From Lachnospiraceae bacterium (GTDB lineage Bacteria > Bacillota > Clostridia > Lachnospirales > Lachnospiraceae): a stretch of 20,171 nucleotides of DNA. Under the pieces are notes generated by a model, which had not been told where the DNA came from, did not search any database, and saw nothing but the letters and a program-made list of their open reading frames with translations. Below, piece after piece: positions 1 to 6,556 of this stretch. The number at the start of each line of letters is the position of its first letter. Within the stretch, counting starts at the first letter, position 1. The translations under genes were made by a program, and so were the position numbers. The stretch lies in contig CAAGRP010000333.1 of assembly GCA_900772685.1 (NCBI GenBank), positions 1-20,171 on the forward strand. Reading direction: 5' to 3'.

Positions 1-167
1 AGCAAGAAAAAACTGTCCGTCCAAGAGGGACAGACAGTGCAAAAGTAATACAGTTAATCGAAACACGCTCTATAGAGGGCAGGGGAACACCCGAAGACCC
101 GTGCCGAGTGATTATTCAGTACTGGGAGACGGACGGGAATCTTCTGACGGAGCTGTATGAGGATTGA
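1..167 (+). CDS. Small conserved phage protein, 3' end only
   Basis: An open frame runs in from the left edge (first whole codon at 3) and stops at TGA 165-167, giving 54 residues with no internal stop. It contains GRGTPEDPCRVIIQYW, followed by the ending DGNLLTELYED. I recognise this pattern (GRGT-x-x-DP-x-R, then QYW-x-x-DGNLL) from a family of short uncharacterised proteins in Firmicute phages and prophages. The family has no assigned biochemical role that I know of. The true start lies outside the window. The frame overlaps or abuts the following regulator gene, which fits an operon of small early genes. The main doubt is that only the C-terminal part is visible. Confidence 0.7.
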   Translation, partial: QEKTVRPRGTDSAKVIQLIETRSIEGRGTPEDPCRVIIQYWETDGNLLTELYED

Positions 168-171
168 TTCG

Positions 172-564
172 ATGTTTGACCTTTACCAAAATATTAAAAA
201 ATACCGTATTGAGTTAGGTCTTACCCAAACTCAACTTGCTGAAAAAGCTGGGTATGCGGATAAAACAATGATCTCAAAAATTGAGTCTGGAAAAGTAGAT
301 CTTACATTTTCCAAAATAAAAGTATTTGCAGACATATTAAGCCTTACCCCTTCACAATTAATGGGTAATGCAATATGCGAAAAAGAGGAAAGCAACATGA
401 AAACAGAATCAGCTTCCGAAAGGATGCTATACGAAATTGAGGAAGCCAAAATCGCTATTTTCGCTATTTGCGATGAGTTGTGCAGATGGAGAAAAGAAAT
501 CACCGATGAGGACTATCTATTTGCAGAACATTGCGCGAAAGATTGTCCGCTTGAAAGATTGTAA
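172..564 (+). CDS. XRE-family helix-turn-helix transcriptional regulator
   Basis: The N-terminal ~65 residues are a Cro/CI-type HTH: YQNIKKYRIELGLTQTQLAEK, then a recognition-helix region around TMISKIESGK, then a helix ending LSLTPSQLMG. The C-terminal ~60 residues (ESASERMLYEIEEAKIAIF...) are probably helical and of unknown role, perhaps for dimerisation. An upstream in-frame ATG at 157 exists, but ATG 172 is preferred because AGGA at 160-163 sits about 8 nt before it and it starts right at the HTH. That gives 130 residues. It is transcribed with the early genes on the + strand rather than divergently from a lysogeny repressor, so it may be an early regulator of Cro type or an accessory regulator. 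Which promoter it controls cannot be seen; the palindrome at 9979-9996 is a possible but untested target. Confidence 0.85.
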   Translation: MFDLYQNIKKYRIELGLTQTQLAEKAGYADKTMISKIESGKVDLTFSKIKVFADILSLTPSQLMGNAICEKEESNMKTESASERMLYEIEEAKIAIFAICDELCRWRKEITDEDYLFAEHCAKDCPLERL

Positions 565-579
565 GGAAAGGAGGAGCAA

Positions 580-768
580 ATGCAATACCAGAAACCGAAA
601 CAGTTAGCGGAAACGTTCTCTTATTGTCCTAAGACAATGAGAGCCGTCATCCATGAAATGCAACTGAAAGATGACTACAAAGGCTCGGTTATAGAGATTA
701 ACGGTCATTACAGAGCTGAAGTATCAGCCGTTGAGAAATACCTAAAAGAGAGGAAAAGAAAAAGATGA
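580..768 (+). CDS. Small HTH/excisionase-like DNA-binding protein
   Basis: This encodes 62 residues with a very strong ribosome site (AAGGAAAGGAGG) just before ATG 580. The sequence begins QYQKPKQLAETFSYCPKTMR, which reads like the winged-helix/MerR-like HTH of excisionases and phage DNA-binding proteins, with a predicted helix pair. A hydrophobic strand (GSVIEINGHYRAE) and a basic C-terminal helix (YLKERKRKR) follow. It starts 16 nt after the XRE gene and its stop overlaps the next gene's start (ATGA at 765). Assignment as excisionase is by fold and size only. No integrase is in the window to support it, so a small transcriptional regulator is equally possible. Confidence 0.7.
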   Translation: MQYQKPKQLAETFSYCPKTMRAVIHEMQLKDDYKGSVIEINGHYRAEVSAVEKYLKERKRKR

Positions 769-1046
769 AAAGGAAGCTTGAAAGACAAGTAAATAAAGAA
801 CTGTCGTTCATCAGCGTTCTGGCTGCATCGATGTTTCTGGTCTGTGCAGTGCAGGACGGATGTATCTGGGCGATTATAGCCCTGACCGCATATATCAGTA
901 TGTGGGTGACCGCAAACCTGCAGAAAAAGAAAGAGCCCCGCAGCAAAAGCCGCGAGACCAATAAACCTATTACTAATACTACTATAAATTTCAAGGAAAC
1001 GCAACTGTTTAAGCCTTATGTCATAAGGGATATGAGGGAAATCTGA
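765..1046 (+). CDS. Small membrane protein, unknown function
   Basis: This is a 93-residue product whose start overlaps the upstream stop (ATGA). After a basic N-terminus (MKRKLERQVNK) come two hydrophobic stretches, about residues 13-28 (LSFISVLAASMFLVCA) and 33-50 (CIWAIIALTAYISMWVTA), separated by a short polar turn. This is consistent with a two-pass hairpin membrane protein. The C-terminal ~40 residues are polar and basic (KKKEPRSKSRETNK). I do not recognise a family. Its place in the early gene cluster suggests a host-interaction or regulatory accessory protein, but nothing in the sequence shows the role. Confidence 0.6.
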   Translation: MKRKLERQVNKELSFISVLAASMFLVCAVQDGCIWAIIALTAYISMWVTANLQKKKEPRSKSRETNKPITNTTINFKETQLFKPYVIRDMREI

Positions 1047-1219
1047 TATCACGTCGGGCGGGACTGATAAAAATAAAGAAAGGGAAACCCCTTAATTACC
1101 GAGCCGTGCACCGTGCCGCCCCACGGACCCCGATATAAACATGGCCGTACACATGTCTATATATAGATTCCTTTTGCAGATACTCTTTTGTGAATAATAA
1201 GACTCTAATCCATAACTGA

Positions 1220-1237
1220 CCACCGGTACGGCGGTGG
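1220..1237. promoter_or_regulatory. Inverted repeat upstream of the replication operon
   Basis: CCACCG (1220-1225) and CGGTGG (1232-1237) are perfect 6-bp arms around a GTACGG spacer. They lie 18 nt upstream of the first gene of the recombination/replication operon (ATG 1256), inside the 209-nt gap 1047-1255. It could be an operator or an RNA hairpin in the 5' leader. There is no T-run, so it is not a terminator. Apart from this and a weak promoter-like TTGCAG/ATAAGA pair about 50 nt upstream, I see no clear element in the gap. Confidence 0.35.
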
Positions 1238-1255
1238 AATTAAGAAAGGAAAATT

Positions 1256-2557
1256 ATGTCAATGAAGATTAATAAGCTGGAGATCGAAAATGTAAAGCGT
1301 GTAAAGGCTGTTAAGATATCTCCAACACAGAACGGACTTACAGTGATAGGTGGCAGAAACGGACAGGGCAAGACATCGGTGCTCGATGCGATAGCGTGGG
1401 CACTCGGAGGTGATAAATTCAAGCCTTCGCAAGCAGCGCGTGAAGGATCCGTTACGCCGCCAAGCCTTAAGATAGTAATGCAGAACGGACTGATTGTTGA
1501 AAGAACCGGAAAGAATTCAACTCTAAAGGTTACCGATCCAAAAGGTGAAAAGGGTGGCCAGAGGCTTCTTGATGAGTTTGTAGAGAAACTGGCGTTAGAC
1601 CTTCCGAAGTTCCTGGAATCTTCTGATAAGGAAAAGGCAGCCGTGCTCTTGCATGTTATAGGAGTAGATAGCGAGCTGACCAAACTTGAAAAGTCGGAAA
1701 ATGAATTATACCAGGAACGACTTGCTATCGGACGCATTGCAGATCAGAAAGAAAAGTTTGCTAAAGAACAGCCATATTATACAGAAGCTCCGGACGACCT
1801 TGTATCACCGGCAGATCTTATAAAAGAGCAGCAGGAGATCCTTGCAAGGAATGGTCAGAGAGAACAGTGGAAGCGTCAGTATGATCAGCTTATTGCTGAG
1901 AGGATGCATAATGATGAGCTGATAGAAGAAACAACTCGCAAGCTGCATGAGCTAACAGAAAAGGCGGCATTACTTGATAAACAGGTCAAAGATGCGGCAA
2001 AGAGTCCTAATGAGCTAAAGATGGAATCGACTGCAGAGCTTGAAGAGAGCATAGCTAACATTGATGAGATAAACCGCAAAGTAAGAGCTAACCTGGATAA
2101 GGAAAAAGCTGAAGCAGATGCCGCAAATTACAGAAAGCAGTATCAGGAGCTTGATATAAGGCTTAATGAAGTAAGACAGCAGAAGATTGATCTATTAAGA
2201 AGTGCAGATCTTCCATTGCCGGGGCTTACGGTAGTAGAGGGTGAGCTTGTATACAGAGGTCAGCGATGGGACAACATGAGCAGTTCTGAACAGCTCAGAG
2301 TTGCGACTGCAATCATCAGAAAGATCAACCCTGAATGCGGATTCGTACTTCTTGACAAGCTTGAGCAGATGGATCTTGAAACTCTTAATGAGTTCGGTGC
2401 ATGGCTTGAAACGGAAGGACTCCAGGCTATAGCTACAAGAGTAAGCACCGGAGAAGAATGCAGCATAATCATTGAAGATGGTTATGCTGTGCAGGAAACA
2501 AAAGAAGATGAGCCGTCGGATGCAGCTGTGACTGACTGGCGAAGCTTTGAGATATAA
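1256..2557 (+). CDS. SMC/Rad50-like AAA ATPase of the phage recombination module
   Basis: This is a 433-residue ABC/SMC-type ATPase. Walker A is GGRNGQGKTS (residues ~32-41). A long Glu/Lys/Leu-rich, coiled-coil-like middle (~150-330) follows. The ABC signature is SSSEQLRVA, and the Walker B region is CGFVLLDKLEQMD near the C-terminus. The architecture resembles a miniature Rad50/SbcC/RecN. The residue after the Walker B aspartate is Lys instead of the usual catalytic Glu, so hydrolysis may be slow or use another residue. AAGGA lies 5-6 nt before ATG 1256, with a second ATG two codons later. It heads an operon with the Sak4-like, DUF669 and helicase genes. A role in DNA end processing or loading of recombination proteins is inferred from fold and context. 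Confidence 0.85.
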   Translation: MSMKINKLEIENVKRVKAVKISPTQNGLTVIGGRNGQGKTSVLDAIAWALGGDKFKPSQAAREGSVTPPSLKIVMQNGLIVERTGKNSTLKVTDPKGEKGGQRLLDEFVEKLALDLPKFLESSDKEKAAVLLHVIGVDSELTKLEKSENELYQERLAIGRIADQKEKFAKEQPYYTEAPDDLVSPADLIKEQQEILARNGQREQWKRQYDQLIAERMHNDELIEETTRKLHELTEKAALLDKQVKDAAKSPNELKMESTAELEESIANIDEINRKVRANLDKEKAEADAANYRKQYQELDIRLNEVRQQKIDLLRSADLPLPGLTVVEGELVYRGQRWDNMSSSEQLRVATAIIRKINPECGFVLLDKLEQMDLETLNEFGAWLETEGLQAIATRVSTGEECSIIIEDGYAVQETKEDEPSDAAVTDWRSFEI

Positions 2558-2569
2558 AAGGAGAGATAA

Positions 2570-3724
2570 ATGGAAATAACAAGCGGAATCATTCCATGTG
2601 CAAAAAAGGTCGTGATATACGGACCGGAAGGCATAGGCAAAACAACATTTGCATCAAAGTTTCCGGATCCCGTATTTATCGATACGGAAGGATCAACAAA
2701 AAATCTTGATGTAAGACGTCTTCCGGCGCCGTCATCATGGACGATGCTCAAGGAAGAAGTCAGGTATATAGCACAGAATCCATCCCTGTGCCGGACACTC
2801 GTGATCGATACTGCAGACTGGGCAGAGAAACTGGCGATACAATCAGTCCTTGATTCGCATGGAAAGAGCGGTATAGAAGACTTCGGCTACGGCAACGGAT
2901 ACAGATATGTGTATGAGAAGTTTGGAGAGCTCCTGAACCTGCTTAATGATGTGATAGATCAGGGCGTCAATGTAGTGGTCACGGCTCATGCAATCCTTAA
3001 GAAGTTTGAACAGCCGGATGAGCTGGGAGCTTATGACAGGTATTCCATGAAGCTTATAGACAGTCCTAAGACTTCCATTAGTGCATCCGTAAAGGAATGG
3101 GCTGACATAGTGCTTTTTGCCAACTATAAGACGATCGTAATTACTGATAGCAAGACGAAGAAAACGAAGGCTCAGGGCGGTACAAGGATAATGTATACAT
3201 CACATCATTCATGCTGGGATGCTAAGAACCGCTACGGGCTGCCGGATGAGCTGCCTTTCGACTACAAAGAAATAGCAAGCGTGTTCGGAGAGCAGCCTGC
3301 AGCAAAAGAAGCACAGGAAGAGTCTTCGATAGCCATTACATCGCCGCCGCAGCGAAATACATCTGCAGTTCCGGAGGAAGTGCCTGTAAAAAGCGCTCCG
3401 GAGCCTAAAGAAGAAGTACAAGCGCCGGAGCCCTCTAAGCCGGTAACGTTAGAAGACCAGAGACAGGCGCAGCCTGTCACAGACAAGGATCTTGATCTAA
3501 GGATACCGAAAGCCCTTCGAGATCTGATGCTGCATGACAACATAGACGAATGGGACATTGAAAACTTCACATATGCTAAGGGATTTGTTCCGGACGGAAC
3601 GAGACTGTGGGAGTTCGAAAAGGTGAATCCGGGCATTATAGAAGGCTTGTTTGTAGCCAACTGGACAAAGGTAAGAGATCAGATAAGACAGGCGAGAAAA
3701 GAAGAGGAAATACCATTTAATTAA
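2570..3724 (+). CDS. Sak4-like RecA-fold phage recombinase (AAA_24 family)
   Basis: This 384-residue protein has Walker A GPEGIGKT (residues 18-25) and a Walker B-like CRTLVIDTADW. It also has the family pattern IDTEGSTKNLDV after the first domain and VVVTAHAILKKFE, a RecA-core sensor region. The layout matches phage nucleotide-binding proteins of the AAA_24/Sak4 type, which act as recombinases with a phage ssDNA-binding protein; the DUF669 gene follows. A Pro/Glu/Ala-rich linker (~245-300) joins the core to a C-terminal domain. The chain ends KEEEIPFN, which resembles the acidic -IPF tip of bacterial SSB. The start is clear: AAAGGAGAG lies about 5 nt before ATG 2570, 12 nt after the upstream stop. 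The core call is secure; strand annealing or exchange activity is by family. Confidence 0.85.
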   Translation: MEITSGIIPCAKKVVIYGPEGIGKTTFASKFPDPVFIDTEGSTKNLDVRRLPAPSSWTMLKEEVRYIAQNPSLCRTLVIDTADWAEKLAIQSVLDSHGKSGIEDFGYGNGYRYVYEKFGELLNLLNDVIDQGVNVVVTAHAILKKFEQPDELGAYDRYSMKLIDSPKTSISASVKEWADIVLFANYKTIVITDSKTKKTKAQGGTRIMYTSHHSCWDAKNRYGLPDELPFDYKEIASVFGEQPAAKEAQEESSIAITSPPQRNTSAVPEEVPVKSAPEPKEEVQAPEPSKPVTLEDQRQAQPVTDKDLDLRIPKALRDLMLHDNIDEWDIENFTYAKGFVPDGTRLWEFEKVNPGIIEGLFVANWTKVRDQIRQARKEEEIPFN

Positions 3725-3730
3725 GATTTG

Positions 3731-3789
3731 AGCATATAGCGTTTATATAGCATATAGCATAGAGCATTTTATATTAAAGATTGAGCATA
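3731..3789 (+). repeat. AT-rich AGCATA short tandem/iteron-like repeats
   Basis: The 91-nt gap 3725-3815 holds five copies of AGCAT(A/T), at 3731, 3749, 3756, 3763 and 3784. Three are exactly 7 nt apart and the last is 21 nt (3x7) further on. The flanks also repeat, since GATTTGAGCATATAGCG is echoed by GATTGAGCATAGCG. The tract is very A+T rich. A good ribosome site (AAAGGAG at 3799-3805) for the next gene follows it. Candidate protein-binding iterons or a decayed microsatellite. Confidence 0.6.
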
Positions 3790-3815
3790 GCGAAGGTTAA
3801 AGGAGAAATTGATAA

Positions 3816-4274
3816 ATGACAGCGAATACAGGATATGAATTAGATTGGGATAGCACGATAGAAGCGGATGAGCAGCAGTTTAAGAAATTAGAAGCAGGGA
3901 ATTACGATTTTATAGTTGATCATGTAGAGAGAACATTTGTAGGCGGAACAAGCGAAAAGTATGCAGGAATGAAAATGGCTGTTGTATATCTTAATATCCA
4001 GGTACCGGGACAGGAAGATATACAGTTGAAGGAAAACTTTATATTACACACTAACTTCCAGTGGAAGATAGGCTCACTTCTCGTAAGCGTAGGACTTAAG
4101 AAGAAAGGCGAAGCTATAACAGGAAACTATTGGAACAAACTCCCCGGAACACGTGGCCGCTGCGAGGTCACTCTCGATAAGGATTCAAAGAGCAACAGAG
4201 AGTATAACCATATCAAGCAGTTCTTTGAGCCTTCATCAAAGGCAGATAACGGGCAGAACAAATGGGCGATCTGA
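3816..4274 (+). CDS. DUF669-family phage ssDNA-binding-type protein
   Basis: This is a 152-residue protein. Its start, ELDWDSTIEADEQQFKKLEAG followed by NYDFIVDHVERTF, is the typical DUF669 opening (WD..I, then L..G.Y.F.V). A beta-rich middle follows, and then a basic, aromatic C-terminal half (FQWKIGSLLVSVGLKKKGE and NREYNHIKQFFEP). DUF669 genes are regularly found between Sak4/annealing-type recombinase genes and helicase genes in Firmicute phages and are thought to serve as the phage single-strand DNA-binding protein. Here the gene sits in exactly that slot. Unlike classical SSB it lacks an acidic -IPF tail and ends NKWAI, whereas the upstream recombinase ends in such a tail. Its last 13 nt overlap the helicase gene. 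Confidence 0.8.
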   Translation: MTANTGYELDWDSTIEADEQQFKKLEAGNYDFIVDHVERTFVGGTSEKYAGMKMAVVYLNIQVPGQEDIQLKENFILHTNFQWKIGSLLVSVGLKKKGEAITGNYWNKLPGTRGRCEVTLDKDSKSNREYNHIKQFFEPSSKADNGQNKWAI

Positions 4275-5887
4275 TAAAACTTAGACCGTATCAGCAAGAA
4301 GCTTTTGACTCTGTAATCAAAAAGTGGGATGCCGGCAGCAGTAAGCTGTTGCTGGTCCTTCCTACAGGAACCGGAAAGACGATAGTTTTCTCAGCAGTTA
4401 CTAATGAGTGCGTGAAGCGCGGCAGCCGCGTTCTGATAATGGCTCATAGGGGTGAGCTTTTAGACCAGGCTGCAGATAAGCTGCATAAGAGCACGGGTCT
4501 TGGATGCGCAGTAGAAAAGGCTGATGAGACGTGTATAGGTTCATGGTTCAGAGTCGTAGTGGGGTCGGTACAGTCACTTATGAGAGAAACAAGGCTGAAG
4601 AAGTTTCCGGGGGATTACTTCAGCACGATAATCATTGATGAAGCACATCACAGCATATCAGACAGCTACCAGAAGGTACTGCAGCACTTCCCTAAGGCTA
4701 ATGTGCTGGGAGTTACTGCAACGCCTGACAGAGGCGATATGCGCGATCTTGGAACCTATTATGAAGATATAGCTTACGAGTATACATTGCCGCAGGCTAT
4801 AAGAGAAAAGTATCTTTGTCCTATCAAGGCTCTTACTATCCCGCTTAAGATAGACATATCAAATGTCGGTATAGCTGCAGGTGACTTTAAGGTAGGAGAG
4901 ATAGGTACGGCGCTGGATCCGTACCTTGAACAGATAGCAACGGAAATGGAAAAGTATTGCCGGACAAAGAAAACAGTCGTTTTCCTTCCGCTTATAAAAA
5001 CTTCTCAGAAGTTCAGAGACATATTGAATGCACATGGATTTAATGCGGCAGAGGTCAACGGAAACAGTGAGGACAGAGCGGAAGTATTAAAAGATTTTGA
5101 CTCAGGCAAGTACAACGTACTTTGCAATTCGATGCTGTTGACTGAAGGCTGGGATTGTCCTTCGGTAGACTGCATCATAGTCCTTAGGCCGACAAAAGTC
5201 AGAAGCTTGTACTCTCAGATGGTCGGCCGGGGAACGAGGCTTTTTGATGGGAAAGATCATCTTCTCCTGCTTGATTTCCTGTGGATGACCGAAAGACATG
5301 AGCTTTGTCATCCGGCTTCTCTGATATGTGATGATGACGAAGTAGCAAGACAGATGACGGAAGACATGGCAAATAATCCGGGTATTGAAGCAGACATCGA
5401 GGATGCGGAAGAGACTGCAACTGAAGAAGTTACCCAGGCAAGGGAAGAAGCGCTTGCTAAGCAGCTGGCGGCTCAGAAACGTAAAAAGAGCCGTCTTGTA
5501 GATCCTCTACAGTTTGAGATGTCGATACAGGACAGAGATCTTAGAGATTATGTGCCTCCATTCGGATGGGCGATGCAAGAGCCTACACAGTATCAGAAGG
5601 ATACTCTTGAGCGCCTCCAGATCAATCCTGAGGGCGTGGAGAATGCCGGTAAGGCAGAGCTGCTTATAAACAAGGCAGAGCAAAGGATCAAGGATAATAT
5701 GGCTACTCCGAGACAGATAAGGCAGCTGGAACAGAGAGGATTCAATAACGTAGGCGAATGGTCGTTTGAGCAGGCAAGGCGCCTGATCGACAGGATAGCA
5801 AGCAATGGCTGGAAGACACCAAGAGACTTGGTTCCGGGTGAATATACACCGCCGGCTATTGACCAGAACAATGGAATGATTTGGTAA
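4262..5887 (+). CDS. SF2 DEAH-box DNA helicase
   Basis: This 541-residue protein carries the full superfamily 2 set. The Q-like motif is LRPYQQEAFD (7-16) and motif I is LPTGTGKT (33-40). Motif Ia is MAHRGELLDQA, motif II is DEAH (126-129) and motif III is VTATP. The RecA2 domain has VVFLPLIKTS and the motif V/VI elements LLTEGWDCP and QMVGRGTRL. The C-terminal ~190 residues are acidic then basic and include a region LEQRGFNNVGEWSFEQARRL that may bind DNA or a partner. It likely unwinds replication or recombination intermediates, in the manner of UvsW/RecG-like phage helicases. The start overlaps the end of the DUF669 gene by 13 nt without an obvious ribosome site, so translational coupling is likely. 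Confidence 0.9.
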   Translation: MGDLIKLRPYQQEAFDSVIKKWDAGSSKLLLVLPTGTGKTIVFSAVTNECVKRGSRVLIMAHRGELLDQAADKLHKSTGLGCAVEKADETCIGSWFRVVVGSVQSLMRETRLKKFPGDYFSTIIIDEAHHSISDSYQKVLQHFPKANVLGVTATPDRGDMRDLGTYYEDIAYEYTLPQAIREKYLCPIKALTIPLKIDISNVGIAAGDFKVGEIGTALDPYLEQIATEMEKYCRTKKTVVFLPLIKTSQKFRDILNAHGFNAAEVNGNSEDRAEVLKDFDSGKYNVLCNSMLLTEGWDCPSVDCIIVLRPTKVRSLYSQMVGRGTRLFDGKDHLLLLDFLWMTERHELCHPASLICDDDEVARQMTEDMANNPGIEADIEDAEETATEEVTQAREEALAKQLAAQKRKKSRLVDPLQFEMSIQDRDLRDYVPPFGWAMQEPTQYQKDTLERLQINPEGVENAGKAELLINKAEQRIKDNMATPRQIRQLEQRGFNNVGEWSFEQARRLIDRIASNGWKTPRDLVPGEYTPPAIDQNNGMIW

Positions 5888-5893
5888 AACAAG

Positions 5894-6550
5894 ATGAACG
5901 ATATCACAACACTATTAAATTATATAGATCCCGGCTCCTGCACTTATTCGGAATGGGCAGCGGTCGGAATGGCTTTAAAAGAAGAAGGCTTCAGCTGCTC
6001 TGACTGGGACAGCTGGAGCAGCAAAGACATATCAAGATATCATAGAGGGGAATGCGAGAAGAAATGGAATTCTTTTAATGGGAGTGCTGCTCCCGTTACA
6101 GGAGGCACTATTTTTCAGATGGCCGTAGACAGAGGCTATACTCCCGAAACAGGTCATGAACTGGATTGGGACAGCCCTATTGATTCTGATGGTGTCGTTG
6201 TAAATAAAAACTGGATAGAGGGTGTTGAGATCCAAGAGCCTAAGAAATGGCATCCGGCTAAGGAGCTCAAGCTCTATCTGGAAACCCTGTTTGAAGCCGG
6301 TGAAAATGTTGGTATCGTAACACATTCATGGAAGAACGAAAAAGGAAAGTACGTTCCTAAGGATAAAGGTTTATACACAAAGACTGCAGGTCAGCTCATA
6401 GAAGAGCTTGAAAAGTGCAAGGATGATATAGGCAGCGTCGTGGGTGATTATGACAAGGATGGCGGTGCATGGATCCGCTTCAATCCGTTAGACGGCAAAG
6501 GCGTAAGAAACGACAACGTGACCGAATACAGATACGCATTAGTTGAATAA
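5894..6550 (+). CDS. Primase-helicase, N-terminal part (PriCT-2), cut by in-frame TAA
   Basis: These 218 residues begin with a PriCT-2 domain (~1-80). Marks are W21, VGMALK, the cluster DWDSWSSKD, RYHRGECEKKW and TGGTIFQMA. Next comes TGHELDWDSPIDSD (86-99), which echoes the DUF669 N-terminus, and then the start of a primase-like domain (GDYDKDGGAWIRFNPLDGKG). It ends YRYALVE then TAA at 6548-6550. The next codons in the same frame are GAT GAT ATG GAG CTC GAA, and the sequence continues as the second half of the same family. In full-length relatives, as I recall them, the text reads ALVES-D rather than stopping. This is therefore the first part of a roughly 752-residue protein. It could be a disrupted gene, a split pair or a readthrough product. 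The ribosome site is weak, suggesting coupling to the helicase gene 6 nt upstream. Confidence 0.8.
   Translation: MNDITTLLNYIDPGSCTYSEWAAVGMALKEEGFSCSDWDSWSSKDISRYHRGECEKKWNSFNGSAAPVTGGTIFQMAVDRGYTPETGHELDWDSPIDSDGVVVNKNWIEGVEIQEPKKWHPAKELKLYLETLFEAGENVGIVTHSWKNEKGKYVPKDKGLYTKTAGQLIEELEKCKDDIGSVVGDYDKDGGAWIRFNPLDGKGVRNDNVTEYRYALVE
6548..6550 (+). other. In-frame TAA splitting the primase-helicase frame
   Basis: TAA interrupts an otherwise continuous frame from 5894 to 8152. Reading straight through gives ...YALVE-*-DDMELEKQNAIL..., which resembles archaeo-eukaryotic primase motif I (hydrophobic strand ending in acidic residues). A single C-to-A change of a TCA serine codon would create it. 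TAA terminates many other genes in this window, so it is not a reassigned codon. Confidence 0.8.
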
Positions 6551-6556
6551 GATGAT

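Noticed and set aside
1175..1205. TTGCAG/ATAAGA promoter-like pair before the replication operon
   Set aside because: Weak match in an A+T-rich gap; not enough to list as a promoter.
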